DNA of 64,000 nucleotides from Kiloniella litopenaei (lineage in GTDB: Bacteria > Pseudomonadota > Alphaproteobacteria > Kiloniellales > Kiloniellaceae): assembly GCF_000982415.1 (NCBI RefSeq), contig NZ_LANI01000020.1, positions 62,001 to 126,000 of the forward strand, read 5' to 3'. Positions 1 to 8,939 of this stretch are shown here, one piece after another. Position numbers and translations under genes: made by a program. How positions within the stretch are numbered: the stretch's first letter is position 1; the number at the start of each line of letters is the position of its first letter. A model generated the notes under the pieces. It saw nothing but the letters and a program-made list of their open reading frames with translations. It was not told the DNA's origin and did not search any database.

Positions 1-474
1 GCAGTTTGTTGTGCACGATGCGTTGGATACAATTTTATGGTCGGCCTGAAGCTGTTTGTGATTAACACCGTACACGACAGTCAGATCACAACCTTTTTTG
101 GCCGGGGCAGAGATTAAAACTTTCTTTGCACCACCAACCATGTGAAGGGATGAGCCCTCTACATTGTTAAAGGCACCTGTGCATTCCAGTACAATATCAA
201 CACCATAATCGCTCCATGGCAATTTAGCCGGGTCACGATCATGCAGCATTCTGATTTTCTTGCCGTTGATAATGAGGTTTTCTTCATCCGCATCGACCTC
301 GGCATTGAGGGTACCGTGAACGGAATCAAACTTAAGCATATGGGCGTGGATAGAGGGATCGCCAGATGCGTTAATAGCAACGATTTCGATGTCGTCACGA
401 TTGGTTTCAATTGCCCCACGAAGCGTGAGGCGACCAATGCGACCAAAACCATTGATTCCAACTTTGACTGTCAT
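1..474 (-). CDS. gap: Glyceraldehyde-3-phosphate dehydrogenase, N-terminal part (cut by window edge)
   Basis: This is the first 158 codons of a phosphorylating GAPDH, which interconverts glyceraldehyde 3-phosphate and 1,3-bisphosphoglycerate in the cytoplasm. The N-terminus carries the NAD-binding glycine motif NGFGRIG at about residues 8-14. The reading frame runs to the window edge through SNASCTTNC, the active-site signature, with the nucleophilic cysteine at about residue 154. The catalytic domain continues outside the window. It is the third gene of a minus-strand tkt-fba-gap series. A hairpin separates it from fba, so it may also have its own promoter. Confidence 0.95.
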   Translation of the reverse strand, partial: MTVKVGINGFGRIGRLTLRGAIETNRDDIEIVAINASGDPSIHAHMLKFDSVHGTLNAEVDADEENLIINGKKIRMLHDRDPAKLPWSDYGVDIVLECTGAFNNVEGSSLHMVGGAKKVLISAPAKKGCDLTVVYGVNHKQLQADHKIVSNASCTTNC

Positions 475-513
475 GGTTTGGAACCTATTTTCTTTATTTA
501 GTTACAAATGTTT

Positions 514-560
514 GAGGCTTTTGCCTCTTAATACAACACCCCAGCCTTTCGGATGGGGTG
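514..560 (-). terminator. Hairpins between fba and gap
   Basis: Downstream of fba on the minus strand lies a stem pairing 537-543 (CACCCCA) with 554-560 (TGGGGTG), with two further inner G-C pairs. A second short stem, GAGGC/GCCTC, lies at 514-527. The run of T after the first stem is poor, so this may be a weak terminator or a processing/attenuation hairpin that sets fba against gap expression. Confidence 0.45.
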
Positions 561-576
561 CTCATTAGGGTGAAGA

Positions 577-1575
577 TTAATCGAGGGTGCCTGTCGACGC
601 CCTGCTATTATCTTCGGCTCTTTTCAAAAACGCCTGTTGCATTGCATCGGCATTTTCTTTTTTACCAGCCCAAGCTTTGAGGGGGGCTGCCTGTAGCGCA
701 CGACCATAAGAGAAGCTGAGCTTCCATGGCAGGTTGCTACTGATCTTGTTCATGGCGTTGAGATGATTTGTTGCCTGTTCATCACTTTGACCGCCGGAAA
801 GGAAAACAATGCCCGGAACAGCAGCTGGTACACAACGCAAGAGGGTTGCAACGGTGCGTTCAGCGACTTCTTCGACAGAATTTTGTTCGGGACAATCCTG
901 TCCGGCAATCACCATGTTTGGCTTTAGAAGAATACCTTCCAGTTCGACTTCCTGATTTGCCAATTCGGCAAAAACGGAACGAAGGACTTCTTCGCTAATT
1001 GCCTGACAAACATTGATGTCATGATCGCCGTCCATCAGGATTTCTGGCTCAACGATGGGAACCAGCCCGGCTTCTTGTGCAAGCGCAGCGTAACGTGCCA
1101 AGGCATGAGCATTCGCGCTGACAGCGGCAAAGCTTGGAGTTTCATCTGTGATTTTATAAACGCCGCGCCATTTGGTGAATTTGGCACCAAGCTTGGCATA
1201 TTCTTTCAAACGATCTCGCAGGCCATCGAGACCTTCGGTGATTGTTTCGGCATCGTGTCCGGCAAGTGGCTTGGCACCAAGATCAACTTTAATACCGGGG
1301 ATAATGCCCTGATCCTGAAGTACCTTGCTCAGGGGCGTGCCATCAGCTGCATTCTGACGAAGAGTTTCATCATAGAGAATGACGCCGCTGATAAAGTTAT
1401 TCCCGCCTTTCGCCCGGAACAGAAGTTCGCGGTAATCGCGACGAGAGTCTTCGGTTGACTCAACACTTATTGAATCAAATCGCTTTTTTATGGTGCCTGT
1501 GCTCTCATCAGCGGCAAGAATACCCTTGCCGCTGATTACAAGAGCTTGTGCAATATCTGCAAGTGATTCAGTCAT
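577..1575 (-). CDS. fba: Class I fructose-bisphosphate aldolase
   Basis: The 332-residue protein is a class I (Schiff-base) fructose-bisphosphate aldolase that cleaves fructose 1,6-bisphosphate to dihydroxyacetone phosphate and glyceraldehyde 3-phosphate. Family marks are GKGILAADES near the N-terminus, KWRGVYKI in the middle, and GILLKPNM, whose lysine (about K218) is the expected Schiff-base residue. The length is somewhat short of the roughly 350-360 residues of animal class I enzymes. It lies 29 bp downstream of tkt and is probably cotranscribed with it. The association of tkt, an aldolase and gap is a common alphaproteobacterial carbon-metabolism arrangement. Many bacteria use the unrelated zinc-dependent class II enzyme here instead. 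Confidence 0.95.
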   Translation of the reverse strand: MTESLADIAQALVISGKGILAADESTGTIKKRFDSISVESTEDSRRDYRELLFRAKGGNNFISGVILYDETLRQNAADGTPLSKVLQDQGIIPGIKVDLGAKPLAGHDAETITEGLDGLRDRLKEYAKLGAKFTKWRGVYKITDETPSFAAVSANAHALARYAALAQEAGLVPIVEPEILMDGDHDINVCQAISEEVLRSVFAELANQEVELEGILLKPNMVIAGQDCPEQNSVEEVAERTVATLLRCVPAAVPGIVFLSGGQSDEQATNHLNAMNKISSNLPWKLSFSYGRALQAAPLKAWAGKKENADAMQQAFLKRAEDNSRASTGTLD

Positions 1576-1604
1576 ATCTAAAATCCTTTAACAGATCCCA
1601 AGCT

Positions 1605-3626
1605 TTATAGACGTGCTTTAACCGCGTCTACGATTGCTTCAGGTGTAATTTTAAACTTCTTGTAGAGTTGATCAATCGGGGCTGACGCACCGAAATCAGT
1701 CATCCCGACAAATGCACCCTGTGATCCAATCCACTCGTGCCATCCAAACGGAAGAGCAGCTTCAACGGCAACTGTAAGCGTACCGGGGGAGAGAACTTCG
1801 TCACGATAATGCTGTGGCTGTTGTTTAAACAGTTCCCAGCATGGCATGGATACAACAGCTGTACCAATGCCCATTTCTTCAAGAAGTTTCTGGCCTGCAA
1901 TCGCAATTTCAACTTCGGAACCCGAAGCAAGAAGTGTTACCTGGCGGTCCAGAACAGACGGGTTGAGGATATAAGCACCGTAACCAGAATAGTTTACGGA
2001 GATATCTTTGCGCTGTGCAGGCAGACCCTGACGGGTCAGAGCTATAACAGATGGTGTTTTTTCGCTCTCAAGTGCCAGCTCCCAACATTCCGCAGCTTCA
2101 ACAGCATCCGCAGGGCGGAAGACGTTGAGGTTCGGGATTGCCCGAAGTGAAGCGAGGTGTTCAACAGGTTGGTGTGTCGGGCCATCTTCACCAAGGCCGA
2201 TGGAATCGTGGGTCATCACATAGATAACACGTTGTTTCATCAGCGCAGAAAGACGGATGGACGGACGGCAATAGTCAGTGAAGACCAGGAAGGTGCCACC
2301 GTATGGAATAAATCCACCGTGTAGAGCCAAACCGTTCATTGCAGCTGCCATTCCGTGTTCACGTACACCGTAATAGATATAGCTGCCACCATAGTTGTCT
2401 ACACTTACAGGGCCCTGAACACCAGACTTGGTGTTGTTAGAGCCTGTTAGGTCAGCAGAGCCACCAATCATTTGCGGGATCAGCGCAGTAAGCTCTTCCA
2501 GAGCTTTCTGGGAAGACTGGCGTGTTGCCAGCTTTGGTGCTTCTTCGCTCAGTTTGGTTTTGTAAGCCTGAAACGTTTCTTTCCAGCCATCTGGCAATTT
2601 GCCTGCCATCTGGTCTTCGAAAAGCTTTCGCTTGTCTGCTGGAAGCTTCGCAAGTTCAGCATCCCATGCCGCAGAAAACTCTGCACCGCGTTCACCCGCT
2701 GATCTCCATGCTTTGAGAACATTCTCAGGAATTTCGAACGGAGCGTGTGGCCAGCCAATTTTTTCTCTGGTACCAGCAATTTCGTCATCGCCAAGCGGCG
2801 CGCCGTGAGTTTTGGATGTGCCTGCTTTTGTCGGAGCACCAAAACCAATTACTGTTTTACAGGCAATCAAAGAAGGCTTGTCACTGTTGCGCGCGGTTTC
2901 TATTGCGGCGGCAATTGCCTCGGGGTCGTGGCCATCGATCGCAACGGCATCCCAGCCACAGGCTTCAAAGCGTTTGATCTGATTATCAGAAACGGACATA
3001 TCCGTTGAGCCGTCAATGGTGATGCCATTGTCGTCGAATAGAACGATTAGTTTGTTCAGTTTCAGGTGACCCGCCATTGAAATTGCTTCGTGGCTAATGC
3101 CTTCCATCAGGCAGCCGTCCCCGGCAATCGCATAGGTATAGTGGTCAACAATCTCATCGCCATAGCGGGCGTTCATCATACGCTCACCCAGTGCCATACC
3201 AACAGCAGTCGCAATCCCTTGTCCCAGAGGACCTGTCGTTGTTTCGATGCCAGGTGCATGACCAAATTCAGGATGACCAGCTGTGATGCTGTCCAGTTGG
3301 CGGAAGTTTTTGATCTGATCCATTGTCATGTCTGGATAACCAGTCAGATGCAGCAAGGAATAGATCAGCATTGATCCATGACCAGCAGACAAAACAAAAC
3401 GGTCGCGGTCTGCCCAGTCAGGGCGCAATGGATCAAATTTAAGAAAACGGCTGTAAAGTACGGTAGCTACATCAGCCATGCCCATTGGCATTCCTGGATG
3501 TCCAGAGTTCGCGCGTTGAACGGCATCCATGGAAAGAGCACGAATGGCATTTGCCATATCAGTGTGGTTGCTACCTGGCGCGGCGTCCGCAGCAGATACG
3601 GGAAGGCGCAGTGCAGTCATATTCAA
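1605..3626 (-). CDS. tkt: Transketolase
   Basis: The 673-residue protein is a full-length thiamine-diphosphate-dependent transketolase of the pentose phosphate and Calvin-type sugar rearrangements. Visible marks are SGHPGMPMG near residue 41, the thiamine-diphosphate/Mg motif beginning GDGCLMEG at about residue 169, and the conserved [12 protein letters not shown] segment in the pyrimidine-binding half. The first ATG gives a slightly extended N-terminus before the conserved start of the fold, and a start a few codons further in is possible. It is the first gene of the minus-strand series with fba and gap, so its promoter should lie in the 3627-3800 gap shared with the divergent zapA transcript. 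Confidence 0.96.
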   Translation of the reverse strand: MNMTALRLPVSAADAAPGSNHTDMANAIRALSMDAVQRANSGHPGMPMGMADVATVLYSRFLKFDPLRPDWADRDRFVLSAGHGSMLIYSLLHLTGYPDMTMDQIKNFRQLDSITAGHPEFGHAPGIETTTGPLGQGIATAVGMALGERMMNARYGDEIVDHYTYAIAGDGCLMEGISHEAISMAGHLKLNKLIVLFDDNGITIDGSTDMSVSDNQIKRFEACGWDAVAIDGHDPEAIAAAIETARNSDKPSLIACKTVIGFGAPTKAGTSKTHGAPLGDDEIAGTREKIGWPHAPFEIPENVLKAWRSAGERGAEFSAAWDAELAKLPADKRKLFEDQMAGKLPDGWKETFQAYKTKLSEEAPKLATRQSSQKALEELTALIPQMIGGSADLTGSNNTKSGVQGPVSVDNYGGSYIYYGVREHGMAAAMNGLALHGGFIPYGGTFLVFTDYCRPSIRLSALMKQRVIYVMTHDSIGLGEDGPTHQPVEHLASLRAIPNLNVFRPADAVEAAECWELALESEKTPSVIALTRQGLPAQRKDISVNYSGYGAYILNPSVLDRQVTLLASGSEVEIAIAGQKLLEEMGIGTAVVSMPCWELFKQQPQHYRDEVLSPGTLTVAVEAALPFGWHEWIGSQGAFVGMTDFGASAPIDQLYKKFKITPEAIVDAVKARL

Positions 3627-3800
3627 GGTCCCCGGTTGGGTTCAGATTATCCTGTCTGTTATGCACAAGACAGGGGGCCATTAACGGCGGCAAAATGCCC
3701 CTTTGCAGGGCCAAGGTCAACAGTGATCTGAGGAATGGCTGTCATGTTTGAATAAATGACCCTATAAAGGACACAATGAAAAGACTTGTAAGACAGGCGG

Positions 3801-3830
3801 TTGACCTATGTAAGATGGGCATCTTATTCT
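3801..3830 (+). promoter_or_regulatory. Candidate sigma-70-type promoter for the zapA/6S transcript
   Basis: TTGACC at 3801-3806 and TATTCT at 3825-3830 are separated by 18 bp and lie upstream of the coiled-coil gene and zapA. This is a sequence match to housekeeping -35/-10 elements only. The 284-bp divergent gap from tkt also contains a CCTGTC/GACAGG inverted repeat near 3651-3674. Confidence 0.45.
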
Positions 3831-3910
3831 GGTGAATATTGATATTACCCAGTAATTGGGCTGGGTTACTGAATCTGGGGATAAAAATCAGCAAATGGCT
3901 GTTTCTTGAT

Positions 3911-4135
3911 ATGACAAGATTACTGAAAGCTGTGGAGCGCCTTGCTCTTGCAGTGGATACAATTGAGAAAAACATTGATGCCACATCAAACGAATCCGGT
4001 GATGCTCTTCAAAAGCTGCAAACAAATCTGGATAAAAGTTTGAAAGAGAATGCTGAGCTTAAAACCATGAAACAAGAAGTCAGTGATCGCTTGGATAATG
4101 TGATCGGGCAACTTTCTGCCTCGCTGGAGAATTAA
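3911..4135 (+). CDS. Small coiled-coil protein upstream of zapA
   Basis: The 74-residue product is almost wholly helical, with heptad-like leucine spacing and many charged residues, and has no signal peptide or membrane segment. I chose the ATG at 3911 because the residues before it in the open frame look hydrophobic and non-coding. No strong ribosome site is visible. It ends 4 bp before zapA and so is almost certainly cotranscribed and probably translationally coupled. Short coiled-coil proteins (DUF4164-like) commonly sit here in alphaproteobacteria. A role with ZapA at the division ring is an inference from position, not shown by the sequence. Confidence 0.75.
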   Translation: MTRLLKAVERLALAVDTIEKNIDATSNESGDALQKLQTNLDKSLKENAELKTMKQEVSDRLDNVIGQLSASLEN

Positions 4136-4139
4136 GGAT

Positions 4140-4481
4140 ATGGCGCAAGTAACACTAAACGTGAACGGACGCCGCTATTCAGTTGGTTGTCAGGATGGGC
4201 AGGAAGATCATCTTTTGGGTTTGGCAAAGTATATTAATCAGAAGATTGATGAACTTAAAGGATCAATGGGGCAGGTAAGCGAAGCTCATTTAATGCTTAT
4301 GGCAAGCCTGCTTCTTGCGGACGAGTTACACGAAGCCTATATCCAGATTGATGATGGCAAATCCGGTAATGGCAAAAAAGATACCGCTGCTGACGAAGTT
4401 GAAGCAGAGAAAGTCGCAAGCGCGCTGGAAAGTTGTGCTGATCGCTTGGAATCTATTGCTGCCCGATTGGAAAATCAGTAA
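4140..4481 (+). CDS. zapA: Cell division protein ZapA
   Basis: The 113-residue protein matches ZapA, which binds and bundles FtsZ at mid-cell. The N-terminal domain starts with VTLNVNGRRYSVGC and continues into the conserved GQEDHLLGLAKYINQKIDEL segment. A long C-terminal helix expected to form the tetrameric coiled coil follows. It is the second gene of a short operon. The 6S RNA and then the formyltetrahydrofolate cyclo-ligase gene follow it, an order preserved across many proteobacteria, which supports the identity. Confidence 0.93.
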   Translation: MAQVTLNVNGRRYSVGCQDGQEDHLLGLAKYINQKIDELKGSMGQVSEAHLMLMASLLLADELHEAYIQIDDGKSGNGKKDTAADEVEAEKVASALESCADRLESIAARLENQ

Positions 4482-4492
4482 AAGATCTCACT

Positions 4493-4645
4493 GGTGCTGC
4501 GGGGTGCGTTAGGCTGGTAAAATCCCTGGGGCCAATAATCTTCTTTAGGGAGCTGTCCCTGCCGGGATCGTGGTCTCGGTATATGGCGCCCACCTGCTTA
4601 TGCAGGCCGCAAGAGGACTTTGAGCCGACGGCTGCCGCGGCACCA
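4493..4645 (+). ncRNA. ssrS: 6S RNA
   Basis: The 200-bp gap between zapA and the cyclo-ligase gene has no convincing ORF but has a long-range closing stem. GGTGCTGCGG at 4493-4502 pairs with CCGCGGCACC at 4635-4644 (one G-U pair), enclosing GC-rich side hairpins and a less paired middle. 6S RNA occupies exactly this position in many proteobacteria. It binds the housekeeping RNA polymerase by mimicking an open promoter and acts in stationary phase. The ends are inferred from the stem and could be off by several bases. A covariance-model search would settle it. Confidence 0.8.
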
Positions 4646-4707
4646 CGTTTTCCTCTCTGGTTTATTAGACCCCTTTGGGGTGAATGGCTATGAATTTGGA
4701 GGGGATG

Positions 4708-5298
4708 ATGAACACACCGATTGTTGACGAGATTGATCAGCAGAAAAAACTGCTTCGTAAAGAGGCCAAGAAGAACCGGGTTGAGGCCTACAGGCGCTGT
4801 CCTGATGCTGCTGAACGTCTATGCAAACGCTTGTTTGAAGAAATTTCATTACCTGCGAAGGCTGTTGTTTCAGCCTATTGGCCTTTGGGGGATGAACTTG
4901 ATCCCATGCCTTTGTTGCATGCCCTAAATATTAAAGGTTTCAAACCGGTACTTCCCGTTATGTTGGGGGCTGGAAAACCATTGATTTTCCGTAGTTGGGC
5001 CCCTGGCGATGAACTGGATGACGCTGGCTTTGGGACTAAAGAGCCTGGTGCTGACAAGGAAGAATTAGAGCCTGATGTTCTTTTCGTTCCACTTCTTGCC
5101 TTTGATCGCGCAGGGTATCGTCTGGGTTATGGTGGTGGATTCTATGATCGAACGCTGGATAAATTACGGGCTAAAAAATCCGTTACGGCTATCGGTATTG
5201 CCTATGCTGGGCAGGAAATGCCCGCAGTTATTCGCGGGCCTTATGACGAACCTCTGAATTATATCGTAACTGAACAGGAAGTTATTGAGTTTTCCTGA
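4708..5298 (+). CDS. fau: 5-formyltetrahydrofolate cyclo-ligase
   Basis: The product converts 5-formyltetrahydrofolate to 5,10-methenyltetrahydrofolate using ATP. Marks are the N-terminal KKLLRKEAKKNR helix, the central PLGDELDPMPLL stretch, and the C-terminal RLGYGGGFYDR substrate/ATP loop, which is the family signature. The frame is open from ATG 4684, but GGAGGGG at 4698-4704 best serves the ATG at 4708, so I start there (196 residues). Initiation at 4684, 4690 or 4705 is possible. The gene directly follows 6S RNA. In E. coli the homologous gene (ygfA) is cotranscribed with 6S RNA, and the short gap suggests the same here. Confidence 0.92.
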   Translation: MNTPIVDEIDQQKKLLRKEAKKNRVEAYRRCPDAAERLCKRLFEEISLPAKAVVSAYWPLGDELDPMPLLHALNIKGFKPVLPVMLGAGKPLIFRSWAPGDELDDAGFGTKEPGADKEELEPDVLFVPLLAFDRAGYRLGYGGGFYDRTLDKLRAKKSVTAIGIAYAGQEMPAVIRGPYDEPLNYIVTEQEVIEFS

Positions 5299-5502
5299 TT
5301 TTGTGATCGTTACGATATGTGGGTTCTCGTTTTAACCGCTATGGTTTGATTGTTTTGCACGAAGTTTTTGAAACCTTATTCGGTATTGGTGTCTGGGTTC
5401 ATTCAGGTAAATCTTTTGCCAAGCTGCCCTGCAAAGGGTAGTAGGACGGTGTATTGAACGAAGGTTACCTTCTTCAGTAACCCGTAAATTAAAGAGATTG
5501 TT

Positions 5503-6324
5503 ATGAGATTATTGTTCTGTGGTGATGTTGTCGGGCGTTCTGGTCGCGATGCAATCGTTGCACACTTGCCGGGACTTCGCCGTGATCTGAAACTGGACTT
5601 CGTTATTGTGAATGGCGAAAATGCAGCGTCGGGCTTCGGGGTCACAGAAAAAATTTGTAAACAGTTTTTTGATCATGGCGCAGATGTTGTTTCTGGCGGG
5701 AATCATAGCTGGGACCAGCGTGATTGTATGGTCTATATAAACAATGAAAATCGTTTGTTGCGCCCCTTGAACTATCCCGAAGGTGCGCCGGGGCGGGGGG
5801 CAGCGCTTTATGAGGTGCCGGGTGGCCGTAAAATTATGGTTATGAACGCCATGGGGCGCGTCTTTATGGACCCGTTGGATGATCCCTTTGCGGCGATTTC
5901 CAAAATACTGGATCGCTACAAGATGGGGCAACAGGGGCTTTCTGCTGTCGTGGTGGATTTTCACGGGGAAGCGACCAGCGAGAAAATGGCTATGGGGCAT
6001 TTTCTGGATGGTAAGGTTAGCCTCGTTGTTGGTACCCATACTCACGTACCAACCGCTGATCATACCGTATTGCCGAATGGTACGGCTTATCAGAGCGATG
6101 TTGGTATGACCGGGGATTATGATTCGGTGATCGGGATGAAAAAAGAAGTCCCCGTGGCTCGCTTCACCAAAAAGCTGCCGACAGAACGAATGAGTCCCGC
6201 GGTGGGCGAAGCCACCTTGTGCGCATTGTATATAGAGACAGATGATACGACGGGTTTAGCGACACGCGTAGAACCCGTTCGTGTTGGCGGCCGGTTGTCT
6301 CAGACAATTCCAAGGGTTGATTAA
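5503..6324 (+). CDS. YmdB-family metallophosphoesterase (TIGR00282 type)
   Basis: The 273-residue protein belongs to the calcineurin-like phosphoesterase family of Bacillus YmdB, a dinuclear metal enzyme with 2',3'-cyclic nucleotide phosphodiesterase activity. All expected metal ligands can be seen in order: CGDVVG (D8), VNGENAA, GGNHSWD, DFHGEATSE and VGTHTHVPT. The length is normal for the family. It stands about 200 bp after the cyclo-ligase gene. Upstream, at 5463-5482, GGTTAC pairs with GTAACC just before the ribosome site. The physiological role in proteobacteria is not established. Confidence 0.88.
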   Translation: MRLLFCGDVVGRSGRDAIVAHLPGLRRDLKLDFVIVNGENAASGFGVTEKICKQFFDHGADVVSGGNHSWDQRDCMVYINNENRLLRPLNYPEGAPGRGAALYEVPGGRKIMVMNAMGRVFMDPLDDPFAAISKILDRYKMGQQGLSAVVVDFHGEATSEKMAMGHFLDGKVSLVVGTHTHVPTADHTVLPNGTAYQSDVGMTGDYDSVIGMKKEVPVARFTKKLPTERMSPAVGEATLCALYIETDDTTGLATRVEPVRVGGRLSQTIPRVD

Positions 6325-6404
6325 CTTTTCAGAGTCCAGAATTTTCCTGCTCTAAAACTTTGCTGAGTCCAAAAGTTAGCGAAAGCCGGGGAAGTGTGAA
6401 GGAG

Positions 6405-6698
6405 TCAGGAGTGTTTGGCGATTTTTTTTGATAGAGATTTAAATCGCTGTACCTCATCAATCATCATGCTGGTTTGTTGAAGAGTATCTTTGGCAATAGA
6501 TGCTGCCTGTGATGAAGCTTCTAAAGTTTTCTTCGGCGTGGGCGAGGCTGTTTCAAGAAGTGTGTTCAAAGCATCAAGATTGGCATAAAACGCATAGTCT
6601 TCGGTCAGATCAGCAGCTTGTTCCGCTAGCTTTGAAAATTCTTTCTCATCAAGTTGACTGTCCTCGGGGAAATCGAGGATATGAAATTTCTCTGCCAT
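6405..6698 (-). CDS. Small acidic helical protein of unknown function
   Basis: I do not recognise this 97-residue product. It is acidic at its N-terminal half (FPEDSQLDEKEFSKLAEQAA), rich in Ala, Leu, Thr and Ser, and ends in a Lys-rich tail. Predicted structure is mostly helical and cytoplasmic, with no signal peptide. The ATG at 6698 is preferred over the one at 6725 because the preceding residues are atypical. It is transcribed away from yebC. A TTAA-N7-TTAA sequence lies 65-79 bp upstream of the start, which in alphaproteobacteria is the form of a CtrA binding site. This hints at cell-cycle or motility control, but no function can be assigned. Confidence 0.65.
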   Translation of the reverse strand: MAEKFHILDFPEDSQLDEKEFSKLAEQAADLTEDYAFYANLDALNTLLETASPTPKKTLEASSQAASIAKDTLQQTSMMIDEVQRFKSLSKKIAKHS

Positions 6699-6762
6699 GA
6701 TATGTACCCGATCCAGAAAACACATTCTGTTGTTGATGCTAGTCTATTCTGGGTATTTTAGC

Positions 6763-6777
6763 TTAAACTTTAGTTAA
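6763..6777. promoter_or_regulatory. CtrA-box-like TTAA-N7-TTAA
   Basis: TTAA at 6763-6766 and TTAA at 6774-6777 are separated by exactly seven bases, the canonical full CtrA half-site arrangement. It lies in the divergent gap between the small gene at 6405-6698 and yebC. In AT-rich intergenic DNA such a match can occur by chance. Confidence 0.4.
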
Positions 6778-6947
6778 TAATTTAGCGCAGATTTCGAATA
6801 TTTATAAAGATAAATCGTATTGAACATTGGCTTTACCCTTGTTGGAAAGAAGAAAACAATTCTATTAGGGGTTCTTCTCGCCGCGAAATCCTGCTAGAAG
6901 GCAATTAAAAATACCGTTTAATAATACAAGAGCTAGGAATTCTGCTC

Positions 6948-7700
6948 ATGGCAGGCCATTCACAATTTAAGAACATTATGCACCGCAAAGGTGCTCAGGA
7001 TAAAAAACGTGCGAAAATTTTTGCACGCCACACCCGCGAAATTATGGTTGCAGCCCGTTCCGGGTTGCCGGATCCAGAACAAAACTCAACTTTGCGTAAT
7101 GCCATCATGGCAGCACGTGCTGCGAACATGCCAAAAGATAACATTGATCGCGCTATTAAACGTGTTGCTGGCGGTGAAGATGTCGCGAACTATGAAGATG
7201 TCCGTTACGAAGGTTATGGTCCGGCTGGCGTGGCCGTGATTGTTGATGCATCAACAGATAATCGTAATAGAACGGCATCGGAAGTTCGCACGGCCTTTTC
7301 CAAGCTTGGTGGTAATCTGGGCGAGACGGGTAGCGTTTCTTTCATGTTTGATCGTGTCGGTTCTTTGACTTATCCCGCATCTGTTGCGGATGCCGATGCT
7401 ATGTTTGAAGCGGCGGTTGAAGCTGGCGCTGATAACGTGGAGAGCACGGATGATGATCACGAAATCATTTGTGATCCGAGTGATTTTGCGGATGTTCGTG
7501 ATGCCTTGATTGAAAAATTTGGCCCCCCGACGGAACTTGGATTGCAATGGAAGCCGCAAAATACCATCAGCCTGAACGAAGATCAGGCTTCGACAATGTT
7601 GAAGTTGATTGATACGCTTGATGACAACGACGATGTTCAAAATGTGAGTGCGAATTTTGAAATCGACGATGAAATTATGGCCAAGCTGACAGCTGGTTAA
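6948..7700 (+). CDS. yebC: YebC/PmpR-family translation/regulatory protein
   Basis: The 250-residue protein opens with [17 protein letters not shown], the hallmark of the YebC family, and carries the conserved [12 protein letters not shown] and [11 protein letters not shown] segments. Its length is typical. Members have been described as transcription regulators and, more recently, as factors relieving ribosome stalling at proline stretches. The cytoplasmic location is certain, the exact role here is not. It heads the conserved yebC-ruvCAB chain and ends 28 bp before ruvC. Confidence 0.95.
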   Translation: MAGHSQFKNIMHRKGAQDKKRAKIFARHTREIMVAARSGLPDPEQNSTLRNAIMAARAANMPKDNIDRAIKRVAGGEDVANYEDVRYEGYGPAGVAVIVDASTDNRNRTASEVRTAFSKLGGNLGETGSVSFMFDRVGSLTYPASVADADAMFEAAVEAGADNVESTDDDHEIICDPSDFADVRDALIEKFGPPTELGLQWKPQNTISLNEDQASTMLKLIDTLDDNDDVQNVSANFEIDDEIMAKLTAG

Positions 7701-7728
7701 GTTATAAAGGAGGCCGGGTCCAGAAAGT

Positions 7729-8316
7729 ATGCGGATCATAGGAATCGATCCCGGCCTTCGTTTTACCGGGTGGGGCATCATTGAATCTGAAGGCAGCAGA
7801 CTGCACCATATTGCAAATGGTGTTGTGAAAACGCTGTCAACGAACGAATTACCCCGACGGCTTGTTGAAATCCATGACGGAATTCAGGCAGTTCTTGCCG
7901 ATTATCAGCCCGATGAAGCCGCTGTTGAAATTACACTGGCCAACAAAAATCCAAGTTCAACTCTCAAGCTTGGTATGGCGCGTGGTATTGCCCTGATAAC
8001 ACCGGCTCTGGTTGGTTTACCAGTTGGCGAGTATCTGCCAATGATTGTCAAAAAATCAGTGGTTGGAACTGGTCACGCGACAAAAGATCAAGTTCAGATG
8101 ATGGTTGAACGTCTGTTGCCGGGGTGTAAAATTACCTCTTCTGATGCGGCGGATGCCCTAGCTATTGCAATCTGTCATGCCCATAATGTTTCTACTGGTC
8201 GCAAGTGGGCAGAAGGAACCGAAGATCCGATTAGTGCTGCCTTGAAAAAAGCAGGCATTGAAGACCCAAGAGCGGTCAAAAAAACAGGTAAAGCGTGGGG
8301 GAAGAAATTTAGATGA
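7729..8316 (+). CDS. ruvC: Holliday junction resolvase RuvC
   Basis: RuvC is the metal-dependent nuclease that cuts Holliday junctions bound by RuvAB. The 195-residue chain begins RIIGIDPGLRFTGWG, holding the first catalytic aspartate (D7). The second acidic residue is the Glu of the AVEITLANKNP stretch, and the last pair is in SSDAADALAIAICHA. The stretch NKNPSSTLKLGMARG is strongly conserved in the family. Its stop overlaps the ruvA start by 4 bp (ATGA), so the two are translationally coupled. Confidence 0.96.
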   Translation: MRIIGIDPGLRFTGWGIIESEGSRLHHIANGVVKTLSTNELPRRLVEIHDGIQAVLADYQPDEAAVEITLANKNPSSTLKLGMARGIALITPALVGLPVGEYLPMIVKKSVVGTGHATKDQVQMMVERLLPGCKITSSDAADALAIAICHAHNVSTGRKWAEGTEDPISAALKKAGIEDPRAVKKTGKAWGKKFR

Positions 8317-8939
8317 TCGGAAAGCTGACCGGAAAGGTTGATTCCACAGGGGATGACTGGGTTATGCTCGATGTCGGTGGCGTTGGATATATTGTTTTTT
8401 GTTCCAGCCGCACGCTCTCTGTTCTTCCCGGCGAAGGTGAAGTGACAAGCCTGTTGATCGAAACTCATGTCAGAGAAGACCACATTCACCTGTTCGGTTT
8501 TGCGACGGCAGCTGAAAAGGAATGGTATCTTTTGCTTGGCACTGTTCAGGGAGTTGGGGCGAAAGTTGGTCTTGCGATCTTGTCTGCCATATCTCCGGAT
8601 GAATTGTCCGTAGCCATCGCTGCGCAGGATAAAACGACGATAACCCGTGCTAATGGTGTTGGGCCAAAGTTGGCTATCCGCATTATGAACGAATTAAAAG
8701 ACAAAATTGCCAAGCTTTCACTGGGAACGTCGGGTGAAATTGTGGATAGTTCTGCATCTGAAGGAAAAGCTGCGGCAACACCAATGGCAATTTCAGAAGA
8801 TGCAATTTCGGCGTTGGTTAATCTGGGGTATCGACGTTCAGAGGCCTATAGCGCCGTCGCAAAAATATCCAGTGAGCAGGGTGCTGATACGCCGCTTGAA
8901 GAGCTTATTCGCGGTGGTCTTGCGGAGTTAATGCGGTGA
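8313..8939 (+). CDS. ruvA: Holliday junction branch migration protein RuvA
   Basis: The 208-residue protein has the three RuvA parts. There is an N-terminal OB-fold starting [11 protein letters not shown] with [11 protein letters not shown]. Then come tandem helix-hairpin-helix motifs ([17 protein letters not shown] and [19 protein letters not shown]) that grip junction DNA. A C-terminal three-helix domain, which regulates RuvB, follows a flexible linker. The start overlaps ruvC and the end overlaps ruvB, both by 4 bp, giving a tightly coupled operon. Confidence 0.96.
   Translation: MIGKLTGKVDSTGDDWVMLDVGGVGYIVFCSSRTLSVLPGEGEVTSLLIETHVREDHIHLFGFATAAEKEWYLLLGTVQGVGAKVGLAILSAISPDELSVAIAAQDKTTITRANGVGPKLAIRIMNELKDKIAKLSLGTSGEIVDSSASEGKAAATPMAISEDAISALVNLGYRRSEAYSAVAKISSEQGADTPLEELIRGGLAELMR

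Noticed and set aside
5509-6063. Antisense ORF of 184 codons within the YmdB-type gene
   Set aside because: It lies wholly opposite a well-supported gene, has atypical composition and no family resemblance.
7251-7781. Antisense ORF of 176 codons opposite yebC
   Set aside because: It is a shadow of a conserved gene in another frame with no independent evidence.
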